NCBI GenBank assembly: GCA_964424205.1
Contig: CAYRIF010000087.1
Location: 1 to 12,598 of the forward strand
DNA: 12,598 nucleotides
From: CAYRIF01 sp964424205
GTDB lineage: Bacteria > Bacteroidota > Bacteroidia > Cytophagales > Cyclobacteriaceae
Direction: 5' to 3'
Part shown: positions 1 to 8,159 of the stretch, piece by piece
Numbering within the stretch: the first letter of the stretch is position 1
How the letters are laid out: each line of letters opens with the position of its first letter
Program-made: the position numbers and the translations under genes
The notes under the pieces: generated by a model
The model's input: only the letters and a program-made list of their open reading frames with translations
What the model was told of the DNA's origin: nothing
Database searches by the model: none

Positions 1-8
1 AACTTTTT

Positions 9-3000
9 TCATGTTTGATAGGTGGTAATGCTATTTAAAATTGCTTTGTAATTTGATTTATATTCATGATAGAGAGATGTTAATTTTTTAATATTAAATG
101 ATGTATCTCTATAATCTTTTATTTTAAGTTTCGATTCAATATCGGTGGTTAGCATATGGATTTTTTCAATTCCAAGCGTGCCTGCATTACCTTTTATAGT
201 ATGCAAGATACTTAAAATATTTTTATAATTTTGCGTTACAAGATTTTCACTTATTTCTTCTAAAAACACTTCAGTTTCTTGTAGAAAATCATCATATACT
301 TGCTTTACTGTTTCAAATCCGCCATATTTTTCTAATTGAAGAACTATTTCTTTGTTTATAATTTCAGTTTTTTTGTTGTCTTTAGTTTCTTCTGCTACGA
401 TATGGTCGTTTATTTTCGGCGTTTGAATTGACAGCGAGTCAACTGTTAATTCTACTACTTTAGCGATGAGAACGTGACCTTTTAAGGGTTTCGGAATGTA
501 GTCATCCAGCCCAGCACTAATGTATTTTTCACGATCTGCTTGCATGGAGTATGCGGTCATGGCTACTATTGGTGGAAGAATTTTATTTTTCAGTTTCTTT
601 AATTTTTTGGTAACTTCTACACCATCCATTTCGGGCATTTGAATGTCCATAAAAATAACCTCATAGTTTTTTTCTTTGACTAGTTTAATTGCTTCTTTTC
701 CATTGTTGGCAGTATCCACATTGCACCCAGATTTTCTTAATATTTGACTAGCGACTTGACGATTTATTTTGTTGTCATCGACAATTAATACATGCGGAGC
801 GTAGTTCGTGAATTGCTTACTTATACCCGGCATGTCATGAAATTTATTAGCAGTTTCAAAAGCTTTCCTATCACTTTTCAGTGCTTCAAAGGAAAACCAA
901 AATGTACTACCAAATCCAGGGCTTGAGAATACGCCTATTTCCCCACCCATCAGTTTAGCTAGCTCTTTTGAAATGGAGAGCCCGAGACCTGTTCCTCCAA
1001 ATTCCTTGGTGGAAGAGTTGTCTAATTGGCTAAAATTTGTAAACAACCTATCTATTTGTTCTTTTGTAATGCCAATTCCTGAATCTCTTACCTCTGCTTT
1101 CATCAAGATTTTTTTCTTAGTACTTGTATGTAGTTTTATATCTAGATTAATAGCGCCGCCGCCTTTGGTAAATTTTATAGCATTGGATAATAAGTTTGAA
1201 AATATTTGTAAAAGTCGAATTTCATCTACCTTTAGATATTCCTGTATTTTGGTATCAATATGGTAAAATAAGTTGATATTTTTGCTGAGCGCCTGTTGAG
1301 AAAAAAGAGCGTAAAGTTTGTCAAGTGTTTCTTTTAGGTTTATTACAGTAGGTCGTAATTGCATCTTGCCTGCTTCAATCTTGGAGAGGTCAAGAATACC
1401 ATTCAGTATGCTTAATAGCGTTTCTGATGATTTTTTAATGGTGAGGACATATTCTTTCTGTTCATTGGTTAGCGTTGTGCTATCTAGTAAATCAATCATG
1501 CCAATAACACCATTCATTGGAGTCCTTATTTCATGACTCATGTTAGCCAGAAAATTTTCTTTAACCTTTAATGTGTGTTCCGCAAGCTCTTTTGACTCAA
1601 TCAGTGCCTGGTTGGTTTTTTTAATGATACTGATATCTTTGGCAACCCCTTCAATTTCTATAGGAATATTTTTTTCGTTATAGACAAGTCTTATATTGCT
1701 TATACATTGTAGGATTTCGCCCTTTTTTGTAACTAAAGATACCTCAAAATCCCGAATGCTCTTTTTCTTAGACAATTCTTTAATAAGGTTTTTAATCTTG
1801 GGGCTATAGAGGTAATAGTTGGTAATATTTTTGTCTACTACTTCATGGGCAGCATAACCCATGAAATCTTGAATAGAAGGGCTTACCATAGTAATATCTC
1901 CGTTTATTTTGCACCTAAAGTAAATGTCTTGAATTGATTCAAAGATATCTCTGAATTTTTTCTCGCTATTCAGAAGCGCAATTTCGGATTTTTTCCTTTC
2001 AATTGCCAAAGCAATTTGCCCCGAAATAAAGTCTAATAAAGAAACATCCTTTTCGTCGTAAGTGATTTTTTCATCATAAGACTTAATGGAAACAAGACCT
2101 ATATGCTTATCTTCTAGTCTGAGAGGAGCGCACATCCAAACAACTGGAACTTCACCAATGTTATCAATTATTTTATCTGCTATTAATGTTTCAATTTCTT
2201 TTTTGCTTAATAGTAGTGATCTATTTTGTTTGATGGCATACTCGGTAAAATTCTTGCCAGTTTTCCTAATTCCATTTTTTGTTTTTAGCTGATATTTTTC
2301 GTCAATAAAATATGGAAAACTGATGTAATTATCATCTGTATTGAATAGTGAGATGTAGAAATTGGTAATGGGAATGGCTTTGGATAATTCATCATATATA
2401 TTCTTAAATAGTTCGGACAAATTTTTGCTGTGGATTGAAGCATTTGTAATACTGAAATATAGATTTTGTGCTTTTTCAGCCCTTACTTTTTCAGTTACAT
2501 CATGAAAAATCCCCCGATACTCCAGTTCATATTCACCAGTCTTACTACAGTTCACACTTCCAGTAAGGTAAATACTCTGACCACTTTTGGAAACAACTAC
2601 GGTTTCTATTTTTTCAAATGACTTTCCCTGTGCAATAAGTTTGAAATACTCAACGGTGGTTGCTCTATATGACGGATGAAGAATATCCGTAAATTTTATT
2701 TTTTGGATGTCTTCATCACTGTATTCAAGTTTCTGCTTCCAGGCTTCATTGACGAGAAGAAATTCACCTCTATGATCAAATACTTGTATTAAATCTGACG
2801 AGTTATCAAAAATATCTTTTAGTTGGGAATTTGCCTTGTCGAGGACACTCTGAACTTTTATTTGCTTGGATACATCTTCACCAATAATCGTCATCCCTGA
2901 GATTTTCCCTTTTTCGTTGTTTAGAATGATGGAATTAAAATTAACATCAATTAATTCTCCTGTAGAAGTAATGATATACGTTTTAAGGTTATTAGAAAAT

Positions 3001-4067
3001 CCGCCACTTTCAATAATTTTTTGGAAAGAAGGATTAACTTCTAAAGGAATGACAATATCAAATAGGTCTTTGGCTATTATTTCTGTTCTGCTTGAGTTAG
3101 TAAGTTTGCAAACAGAATCATTGCAAAATGTTATTTTCCCCTCGGTGTTTACGGTAATGGCAAGAATGTTAGCTTTTTGTAGGGACTTGTGAAGTCGTTT
3201 TTCTGAGGCTGCTAAGGCGGCTCTTTTACTTGCTTCTTCTTCTAGAGATTTCCTGTCAGAAATATCTGTTGCTGCTGAAATATAACCTGCAAACCTGCCA
3301 TCTGTGTCATGATGTGGAATGCCAATATCTTGTACCCATCTGAAAATCCCGTCATGTCTTTTGAGTCTGTAAGTGAGCTCATATTTCCTTCGTTTCTTAA
3401 ATGCCAAATCTATTTGAGAGAGTACATCATCCACTTCCTCGGGAAAAATGTTTTCAATCCAACCATTTTCTTTCTCTTCCAGTTCAGTTTTCCCGGTGAA
3501 GTTTAGCCACTGCTTGCTGAAATAGTAAAAATAGTTATTAGGAGTTGTCATGCGTAATAAAACCGGCGCATTATCTGCCAATGACTTGAATTTTGATTCA
3601 TTGTCCCTAATGCTTTTTAACGTAGATTTTCTTTGACTGAGATCCTTGATTCTAACGGCTATAAAAATCTGATCACCAAGTGTAAATTGCTCTAACCTCG
3701 TTCTGGTGTAAAATATTTCATTGTTCTCTTTGATGAATTGCCAATCAAAAATTTGTTTTTTTCCTCGCATTGCGGTTTCAACAAAGGCTTTGCTTTTATC
3801 TTGGGAAATGGTGCCATCTGGTTGTTGTTTGGGTGAAAATGAAAATAGGTTTTCACCCAATAATTCCTTTTCAGTTTTATTGAATATTTTTAGGGAGAGT
3901 TTATTGCACTGAACAACTCTAGAATTTTCAAGAATCAAAATAGCATTTTCTGATGAGCCAAGAATCTTTTCAGTGATTCGTTCAGCCCTTTCAGTTTTTT
4001 TTTGAAGAATTTTTATTGCCTCAATTAAATCTTCTTTTGTCTTGTTATGATATTCCATTGTTAGCAT
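9..4067 (-). CDS. Soluble hybrid sensor histidine kinase, PAS x5-GAF-HisKA-HATPase-REC-HPt
   Basis: This protein should sense signals in the cytoplasm and carry a His-Asp-His phosphorelay on one chain. Residues are numbered from the longest frame, whose ATG is at 4103 (1364 aa). PAS-type segments lie near 40-158, 165-290, 300-418, 425-545 and 712-830, with a GAF-like segment near 550-705. The HisKA H-box (NMSHEIRTPMNG) gives phospho-acceptor H857. The HATPase has an N-box at N974, a DSGIGI box at 1007-1012 and GGTGLGLS at 1036-1043. The receiver has acidic pair D1109/D1110, phospho-acceptor D1153, T1183 and K1205. The HPt domain has HTIKG with H1301. No hydrophobic membrane segment is visible and no DNA-binding output domain is present, so its final phosphate acceptor is unknown. 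I prefer the start at 4067 (MLTMEYHNK) because GGTGG lies just upstream and a -7-like octamer lies at 4082-4089; 4058 and 4103 are alternatives. It is divergent from miaA. Confidence 0.93.
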   Translation of the reverse strand: MLTMEYHNKTKEDLIEAIKILQKKTERAERITEKILGSSENAILILENSRVVQCNKLSLKIFNKTEKELLGENLFSFSPKQQPDGTISQDKSKAFVETAMRGKKQIFDWQFIKENNEIFYTRTRLEQFTLGDQIFIAVRIKDLSQRKSTLKSIRDNESKFKSLADNAPVLLRMTTPNNYFYYFSKQWLNFTGKTELEEKENGWIENIFPEEVDDVLSQIDLAFKKRRKYELTYRLKRHDGIFRWVQDIGIPHHDTDGRFAGYISAATDISDRKSLEEEASKRAALAASEKRLHKSLQKANILAITVNTEGKITFCNDSVCKLTNSSRTEIIAKDLFDIVIPLEVNPSFQKIIESGGFSNNLKTYIITSTGELIDVNFNSIILNNEKGKISGMTIIGEDVSKQIKVQSVLDKANSQLKDIFDNSSDLIQVFDHRGEFLLVNEAWKQKLEYSDEDIQKIKFTDILHPSYRATTVEYFKLIAQGKSFEKIETVVVSKSGQSIYLTGSVNCSKTGEYELEYRGIFHDVTEKVRAEKAQNLYFSITNASIHSKNLSELFKNIYDELSKAIPITNFYISLFNTDDNYISFPYFIDEKYQLKTKNGIRKTGKNFTEYAIKQNRSLLLSKKEIETLIADKIIDNIGEVPVVWMCAPLRLEDKHIGLVSIKSYDEKITYDEKDVSLLDFISGQIALAIERKKSEIALLNSEKKFRDIFESIQDIYFRCKINGDITMVSPSIQDFMGYAAHEVVDKNITNYYLYSPKIKNLIKELSKKKSIRDFEVSLVTKKGEILQCISNIRLVYNEKNIPIEIEGVAKDISIIKKTNQALIESKELAEHTLKVKENFLANMSHEIRTPMNGVIGMIDLLDSTTLTNEQKEYVLTIKKSSETLLSILNGILDLSKIEAGKMQLRPTVINLKETLDKLYALFSQQALSKNINLFYHIDTKIQEYLKVDEIRLLQIFSNLLSNAIKFTKGGGAINLDIKLHTSTKKKILMKAEVRDSGIGITKEQIDRLFTNFSQLDNSSTKEFGGTGLGLSISKELAKLMGGEIGVFSSPGFGSTFWFSFEALKSDRKAFETANKFHDMPGISKQFTNYAPHVLIVDDNKINRQVASQILRKSGCNVDTANNGKEAIKLVKEKNYEVIFMDIQMPEMDGVEVTKKLKKLKNKILPPIVAMTAYSMQADREKYISAGLDDYIPKPLKGHVLIAKVVELTVDSLSIQTPKINDHIVAEETKDNKKTEIINKEIVLQLEKYGGFETVKQVYDDFLQETEVFLEEISENLVTQNYKNILSILHTIKGNAGTLGIEKIHMLTTDIESKLKIKDYRDTSFNIKKLTSLYHEYKSNYKAILNSITTYQT

Positions 4068-4081
4068 TTGCCACCTTTTAT

Positions 4082-4089
4082 CAAAAATA
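4082..4089 (-). promoter_or_regulatory. Possible -7 element for the hybrid kinase
   Basis: Read on the minus strand this is TATTTTTG, a full match to the Bacteroidota -7 consensus TAnnTTTG. It lies 15 bases before the preferred kinase start at 4067 and inside the longer frame beginning at 4103. If it is real, the 4103 start would not be transcribed from it. The nearest TTG-type -33 candidate (4115-4117) is about 25 bases away, longer than usual, and the run is A/T-rich, so a chance match is quite possible. Confidence 0.25.
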
Positions 4090-4149
4090 ATCAAAAAAAA
4101 CATAATAATATTTTCAACGATGGTTTCATTTTAATTGAGCACTAAAACT

Positions 4150-4157
4150 TATCTTTG
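4150..4157 (+). promoter_or_regulatory. Possible -7 element for miaA
   Basis: TATCTTTG matches the TAnnTTTG consensus and lies 46 bases before the miaA ATG. The only TTG nearby (4135-4137) leaves a spacer of 12 bases, which is too short for a normal -33 element. The same octamer occurs before ribE at 12059-12066. Support rests on the octamer and its position only. Confidence 0.3.
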
Positions 4158-4160
4158 GTT

Positions 4161-4191
4161 TTACACTATTTAATGTTAAAATGGTATTAGA
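4161..4191. repeat. Short repeat copy 1 with imperfect hairpin, upstream of miaA
   Basis: Bases 4175-4191 (gttaaaatggtattaga) match 5168-5184 at 16 of 17 positions, so nearly the same sequence flanks miaA on both sides. As in the downstream copy, the left flank can pair back: ACTATTT at about 4165-4171 pairs with AAATGGT at about 4179-4185 using one G-U pair. Here it lies in the leader of miaA between divergent genes, where a terminator makes little sense. It may be a small dispersed repeat, a leader hairpin or a chance AT-rich match. Confidence 0.35.
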
Positions 4192-4203
4192 TAATTTATA
4201 ATA

Positions 4204-5106
4204 ATGCATAAAAGAAAAAGATTGATTGTGGTGGTAGGACCAACGGCAGTTGGAAAGACTTCTTTGTGTATAGATTTGGCAAAGTCGCTCCATACGGAAA
4301 TTATTTCTGCAGACTCTCGTCAGTTTTATGAAGAAATGAATATTGGTACTGCCAAGCCGACGGAAGATGAGTTGTCGCAAGTACAGCACCATTTTATAAA
4401 CACATTAAGTATCAATGAAGCATATAATATTGTGGAATTTGAAAAAGATGCCTTGCAGAAGGTTGAGGAACTTTTCAAAAAACATGACCAGGTAATTATG
4501 ACAGGAGGTTCAGGGCTATACATTAAAATTGTGTGCGATGGGATTGATAAAATTCCAGATGTTGACTCTGAAATAAGAGCCTCACTAAATAGAATAAAGG
4601 AAGAAAATGGATTGGAAGAATTGGTTGGAAAATTGAAAAAGCTAGACCCAATCCATGCCAAGAAAGTTGATTTGTTGAATCCGCAGCGCGTGATTAGGGC
4701 ATTGGAAGTTTGTATTGGTACTGGGAATCCTTATTCAGATTTTATGATTAAAAATAAAGTAGATAGGCCATTTGATATTGTTAAAATCGGATTGGAATTA
4801 GACCGTGAAGTGCTTTTTGAAAGAATAAACACCCGAATGGATATGATGATTGAAGCAGGGCTTTTTGAGGAAGCAAAATCACTTTACAAATACAAGTCAC
4901 TGAATGCCTTGCAAACGGTTGGGTATAAAGAAATATTTGATTACTTGGATGGAAAATATGATAAAGAAGAAGCCATCAGGCTACTAAAAAGAAATTCGAG
5001 AAGATTTGCCAAGCGACAGATGACTTGGTTCAAAAAGGATGGGGACATCAAATGGTTTAAACCAACAGCGCATGACAAAATACTTGGTTACATCGATAAA
5101 AATTGA
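4204..5106 (+). CDS. miaA: tRNA dimethylallyltransferase MiaA
   Basis: MiaA transfers the dimethylallyl group of dimethylallyl diphosphate to N6 of adenosine 37 in tRNAs that read UNN codons, giving i6A, which MiaB can then modify further. The 300-aa product has the usual family length. It shows the P-loop GPTAVGKTS (12-20), the family signature SADSRQ with D37 (35-40), the IGTAKP segment (47-52), TGGSGLYI (100-107), QRVIRALEV (161-169), TVGYKEI (238-244) and the basic C-terminal RNSRRFAKRQMTWF stretch (263-276) that contacts tRNA in the family. The ATG is the natural start because the P-loop sits at the normal distance from it. No Shine-Dalgarno sequence is seen. The gene is divergent from the kinase and convergent with pfkA, so it is probably transcribed alone. 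Confidence 0.97.
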   Translation: MHKRKRLIVVVGPTAVGKTSLCIDLAKSLHTEIISADSRQFYEEMNIGTAKPTEDELSQVQHHFINTLSINEAYNIVEFEKDALQKVEELFKKHDQVIMTGGSGLYIKIVCDGIDKIPDVDSEIRASLNRIKEENGLEELVGKLKKLDPIHAKKVDLLNPQRVIRALEVCIGTGNPYSDFMIKNKVDRPFDIVKIGLELDREVLFERINTRMDMMIEAGLFEEAKSLYKYKSLNALQTVGYKEIFDYLDGKYDKEEAIRLLKRNSRRFAKRQMTWFKKDGDIKWFKPTAHDKILGYIDKN

Positions 5107-5156
5107 CCAAGTAGCAAAGAATTTCATAGTCGTAAGTATAGCAATCTAATTGTTAA

Positions 5157-5178
5157 ACCATTTTGAGGTTAAAATGGT
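5157..5178. terminator. Likely bidirectional terminator between miaA and pfkA
   Basis: ACCATTTT (5157-5164) and AAAATGGT (5171-5178) form a perfect 8-bp inverted repeat around the 6-base loop gaggtt. It sits in the 79-base gap between the convergent ends of miaA and pfkA, 50 bases after the miaA stop and 7 bases before the pfkA stop. The arms supply short U/A runs for both strands, but the stem is poor in GC and no long U-tract follows. Position is the main support. Its right arm and flank form the second copy of the 17-base repeat found before miaA. Confidence 0.45.
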
Positions 5179-5185
5179 ATCAGAC

Positions 5186-6169
5186 TTAATGCCTATTATT
5201 AAAAATATCAACCATTCTTAATAAATCCTTGCTGAGGTGTTTTGTTTTGGTGATGGCATCTTCAAAAGGAGTGTATACCAATTCATCTTTCACAATGCCT
5301 GCCATTACGTCTTTCTTTCCTGCAAGGAGTCCTTCTACAGCATACAAACCCATTCTACTGGCAAGTATGCGATCTTTTGCAGTTGGCGAACCACCTCTTT
5401 GCACATGGCCAAGCGTGGTTACTTTAATATCCAGAAAATCCATCTTTGTCTTTACTTTTGCCGCAATTTCCATGGCATGCCCCTCTTCATCACCTTCTGC
5501 TACTACTACAATAGAAGAAGTTTTTGAGCGTTCTTTTTCGCTTTCCAAAATATGAACGACATCATCAATTGTTGTGGAGGTTTCAGGCACCATCACAATT
5601 TCTGCACCCCCGCATATGCCAGACCGTATGGCAATATAGCCAGAGTCTCTGCCCATTACCTCAATGAAGAATACGCGATCATGTGAACTAGCCGTATCCC
5701 TGATTTTATCGATGGCCTCGACAGCTGTGTTTACTGCAGTGTCAAAACCTATGGTAAAATCCGTGCCATAGATGTCGTTGTCTATGGTGCCTGGCGCTCC
5801 AATAATGGGAATGCCAAATTCTTTATAGAAAATGTTAGCACCTGTAAATGAACCGTCACCACCAATACAAACTAGCCCTTCAATGCCATGTTTTTGAAGG
5901 TTTTCGTACGCCTGTTTCCGACCTTCTGCTGTTCTGAATTCCAAACTTCTGGCTGATTTTAGAATGGTGCCTCCTCTTTGTATGATGCCACTGACGGATT
6001 TTGAGGTCATTTTGGAAATTTTTCCTTCAATCATGCCGTTATAACCTCTTTTGATGCCACATACTTCTATGCCATGATACCGTGCTCCTCTTACTACCGC
6101 TCTAATGCAAGCATTCATTCCGGGGGCATCACCACCCGACGTAAAAACACCAATTTTTGTAATACTCAT
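5186..6169 (-). CDS. pfkA: ATP-dependent 6-phosphofructokinase
   Basis: This enzyme phosphorylates fructose 6-phosphate to fructose 1,6-bisphosphate, the committed step of glycolysis, in the cytosol. The 327-aa product has the usual length of bacterial PfkA. Visible motifs are the ATP-binding TSGGDAPGMN (10-19), GGDGS (103-107), the catalytic PGTIDND (126-132, with D130 as expected proton acceptor), MGRDSG (172-177) and HVQRGGSP (255-262). GGDGS is the ATP-type version; PPi-dependent enzymes carry GGDDS, so ATP is the expected phosphoryl donor. The ATG at 6169 places the nucleotide motif at its normal distance from the N-terminus. The gene is convergent with miaA and divergent from the glycosyltransferase, so it probably has its own promoter. 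Nothing in the sequence looks altered. Confidence 0.97.
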   Translation of the reverse strand: MSITKIGVFTSGGDAPGMNACIRAVVRGARYHGIEVCGIKRGYNGMIEGKISKMTSKSVSGIIQRGGTILKSARSLEFRTAEGRKQAYENLQKHGIEGLVCIGGDGSFTGANIFYKEFGIPIIGAPGTIDNDIYGTDFTIGFDTAVNTAVEAIDKIRDTASSHDRVFFIEVMGRDSGYIAIRSGICGGAEIVMVPETSTTIDDVVHILESEKERSKTSSIVVVAEGDEEGHAMEIAAKVKTKMDFLDIKVTTLGHVQRGGSPTAKDRILASRMGLYAVEGLLAGKKDVMAGIVKDELVYTPFEDAITKTKHLSKDLLRMVDIFNNRH

Positions 6170-6198
6170 TCAGTTTAAATTTAGAATTCAATGATAGG

Positions 6199-6206
6199 CA
6201 AATTTA
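6199..6206 (-). promoter_or_regulatory. Possible -7 element for pfkA
   Basis: On the minus strand this reads TAAATTTG, matching TAnnTTTG, 29 bases before the pfkA start, a suitable position. No TTG-type -33 element is visible at the usual distance, so this is only a partial promoter match. Confidence 0.3.
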
Positions 6207-6256
6207 GGTTATGATAAAATTTTTTAGGTAGTTTGCGTAGCTATTTTTTGAAAATA

Positions 6257-7570
6257 ATGAAGAAGGTTCTAATCATTACATATTACTGGCCACCAAATGC
6301 AGGAGTTGGGGTGCAACGTTGGTTGAAATTTTCAAAATTTCTACCTGAATATGGCTGGCAGCCAATTATTTTCACACCAGAGAATCCCGATTTCAATATC
6401 AAAGACAAGTCTTTGGATGCTAACATTGATCAAAGTACCGAGGTATTACAAATTCCTATTTGGGAGCCATTCTCAATTTTCGATAAAATAACAGGAGGTA
6501 AGAATAAAAAAAATGTGAAGCAAGGACTGGTGCTTGAGAAATCAAAACCCTCGTGGAAGGATAAGATTTTTATCTGGATAAGAGGAAATTTGTTTATCCC
6601 TGATCCTAGAAGATTTTGGGTAAAGCCCGCCGTTAAATTTTTAGAAAAATATATAAAGGAGAATAATATTCAAGCAATTGTAACCACCGGTCCGCCGCAC
6701 AGCATGCATCTGATTGGCTTGAAGCTAAAACAAAAAACAGGAATCAAGTGGCTAGCTGATTTTAGAGATCCATGGTCGCACTGGGATTTGCATGAAAAAT
6801 TGCTAGTCGGAAAGTGGGCACTTAATTATCACAAAAAAATGGAGCGCAGGGTATTGCATACAGCAGATACTGTAGTGACAGTAAGTAATAATCTAGCCAG
6901 GGATTTAGGGATGCTAGGCGGTAGAGAAGTTGATGTGATTACCAATGGCGTGGATGAAGATGACTTTTCAGCATTATTGAATAGAGTAGTCAAAGTTGAT
7001 AAGTTTAGAATCAGTTATTTTGGTCTGTTAAATGAAATGAGAGACCCTACGGTGCTTTGGGAAGTGCTTACAACTATTTGTCTGGAGAATGTAGATTTTC
7101 AAGATGACCTAGAACTGAATATTGGAGGAATTGTGAGTGAGACTATTTTGGGTAATTTGAAAAAAAATAAGCAGCTTTCTACAGCTTTAAACTATAAATC
7201 TTACATACCACACAAGCAAGTGTTTGAAGAATTACAGCGATCTGCATTATTGCTTGTGATACTTAATAAAACTGACAATGCTAGGTGGATTATTCCAGCA
7301 AAATTATTTGAGTATTTGGTAACTGGAAAGGAGATTTTACTGTTAGGTCCAAAAAACAGTGATGCAGCAAATGTTCTGGCAGAAGCCAAGGCAGGTGTTA
7401 CAGTGGAATTTGATGAAAAAGAAAAACTCAAAGCCAAAATTTTAAAAGCCTATCAAAACTATAAATCAGGAAACAGCCAACTCCAAACGGTAGATTTTAG
7501 CAAATATTCTCGAAAAAAGCTTACGGGCAATCTTTCTGTTCTTTTAGAAAAAATAACGGCAGACAAATAA
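6257..7570 (+). CDS. GT-B fold glycosyltransferase (GT4-like)
   Basis: Probably transfers a sugar from a nucleotide donor onto a growing cell-surface glycan at the cytoplasmic face of the membrane. The 437-aa product starts with an N-terminal Rossmann segment, VLIITYYWPPNAGVGVQRW (4-22), where a glycine-rich acceptor loop is expected. It has TTGPPHSMH (143-151) and WLADFRDPW (165-173) in the N-terminal domain, TNGVDEDDF (229-237) at the domain link, and PAKLFEYLVTGK (347-358) in the donor-binding site with the glutamate typical of retaining GT-B enzymes. I chose the ATG at 6257. The frame stays open to a TTG at 6233, but the conserved strand begins right after the ATG. No membrane segment or signal peptide is seen. 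It heads a same-strand run with the acyltransferase and aminotransferase. Donor and acceptor cannot be told from sequence. Confidence 0.87.
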   Translation: MKKVLIITYYWPPNAGVGVQRWLKFSKFLPEYGWQPIIFTPENPDFNIKDKSLDANIDQSTEVLQIPIWEPFSIFDKITGGKNKKNVKQGLVLEKSKPSWKDKIFIWIRGNLFIPDPRRFWVKPAVKFLEKYIKENNIQAIVTTGPPHSMHLIGLKLKQKTGIKWLADFRDPWSHWDLHEKLLVGKWALNYHKKMERRVLHTADTVVTVSNNLARDLGMLGGREVDVITNGVDEDDFSALLNRVVKVDKFRISYFGLLNEMRDPTVLWEVLTTICLENVDFQDDLELNIGGIVSETILGNLKKNKQLSTALNYKSYIPHKQVFEELQRSALLLVILNKTDNARWIIPAKLFEYLVTGKEILLLGPKNSDAANVLAEAKAGVTVEFDEKEKLKAKILKAYQNYKSGNSQLQTVDFSKYSRKKLTGNLSVLLEKITADK

Positions 7571-7588
7571 ACGATCATTGTACCTGAA

Positions 7589-7615
7589 AATAATTATATT
7601 GTAAATGTAATTATT
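7589..7615. repeat. A/T-only inverted repeat between glycosyltransferase and acyltransferase
   Basis: AATAATTA (7589-7596) and TAATTATT (7608-7615) are exact inverted repeats. Pairing can continue inward (one G-U plus three A-U pairs) to leave a 3-base loop, giving a 12-bp stem made almost only of A-U pairs. It lies 18 bases after the glycosyltransferase stop. It may be a weak terminator or a dimeric regulator site before the acyltransferase. The low GC content makes chance formation plausible. Confidence 0.3.
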
Positions 7616-7662
7616 GGGAGATAAAATAGTGATATTTGTATTTATATAGTAAATCAGTTGTT

Positions 7663-8133
7663 ATGAGTGAAGTGAACCAACCAAAGTTTTATAATTCCGC
7701 CATACGAGATGTAAAGTTCGGAAAAGATGTAGTGGTGGTAAACCCGACAAATCTATATGAGTGCGAGATCGGAGATGACGTATTTGTAGGGCCATTTGTG
7801 GAGATTCAAAAAGGCGTAACAGTGGGAAATCGCACAAGAATCCAATCACATACATTCGTTTGTGAACTGGTGTGTATTGGTGATGACTGTTTTATTGCGC
7901 ATGGTGTCATGTTTATCAATGACCTATTTTCAGAAGGAGAACCAGCAGGGGATCCTGAATTATGGGCAAAAACAAAAATTGGAAATAAAGTATCCATTGG
8001 CTCAAATGCCACTATTCTTCCCGTTGAGGTTTGTGATAACGTTGTCATTGGAGCTGGTGCAGTGGTGACCAAGGATATTACCGAACCAGGTGTCTATGCC
8101 GGAAATCCAGCAAAAAAATTAAGAGACATATAA
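7663..8133 (+). CDS. Left-handed beta-helix N-acyltransferase, sugar-nucleotide type (WbpD/WlbB- or FdtC/QdtC-like)
   Basis: Likely acetylates (or otherwise acylates) the amino group of an amino-deoxy sugar nucleotide using an acyl-CoA. The 156-aa product is built almost wholly of hexapeptide repeats of the [LIV]-G-x4 type, for example IGDDVF, VGPFVE, VGNRTR, IGDDCF, IGNKVS, IGSNAT and IGAGAV, and ends with the family hallmark GNPAKKLRDI. The segment HGVMFIND (80-87) sits where WbpD/WlbB-type enzymes have their active-site asparagine, so N86 may correspond; this is inference. I chose ATG 7663. The open frame extends to a TTG at 7636, but the added residues are not helix-like. It lies 26 bases before the sugar aminotransferase, which would supply its amine substrate. 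The exact sugar and acyl group are not determined. Confidence 0.85.
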   Translation: MSEVNQPKFYNSAIRDVKFGKDVVVVNPTNLYECEIGDDVFVGPFVEIQKGVTVGNRTRIQSHTFVCELVCIGDDCFIAHGVMFINDLFSEGEPAGDPELWAKTKIGNKVSIGSNATILPVEVCDNVVIGAGAVVTKDITEPGVYAGNPAKKLRDI

Positions 8134-8159
8134 TTACTTAACATAATAAACCGATACCT

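Noticed and set aside
4126..4392. Minus-strand open frame over the miaA start
   Set aside because: It is antisense to the conserved P-loop region of miaA and shows no motif, so it is a shadow of the real gene.
6233..6256. TTG start for the glycosyltransferase at 6233
   Set aside because: The ATG at 6257 directly precedes the conserved first strand, and the eight added residues have no support.
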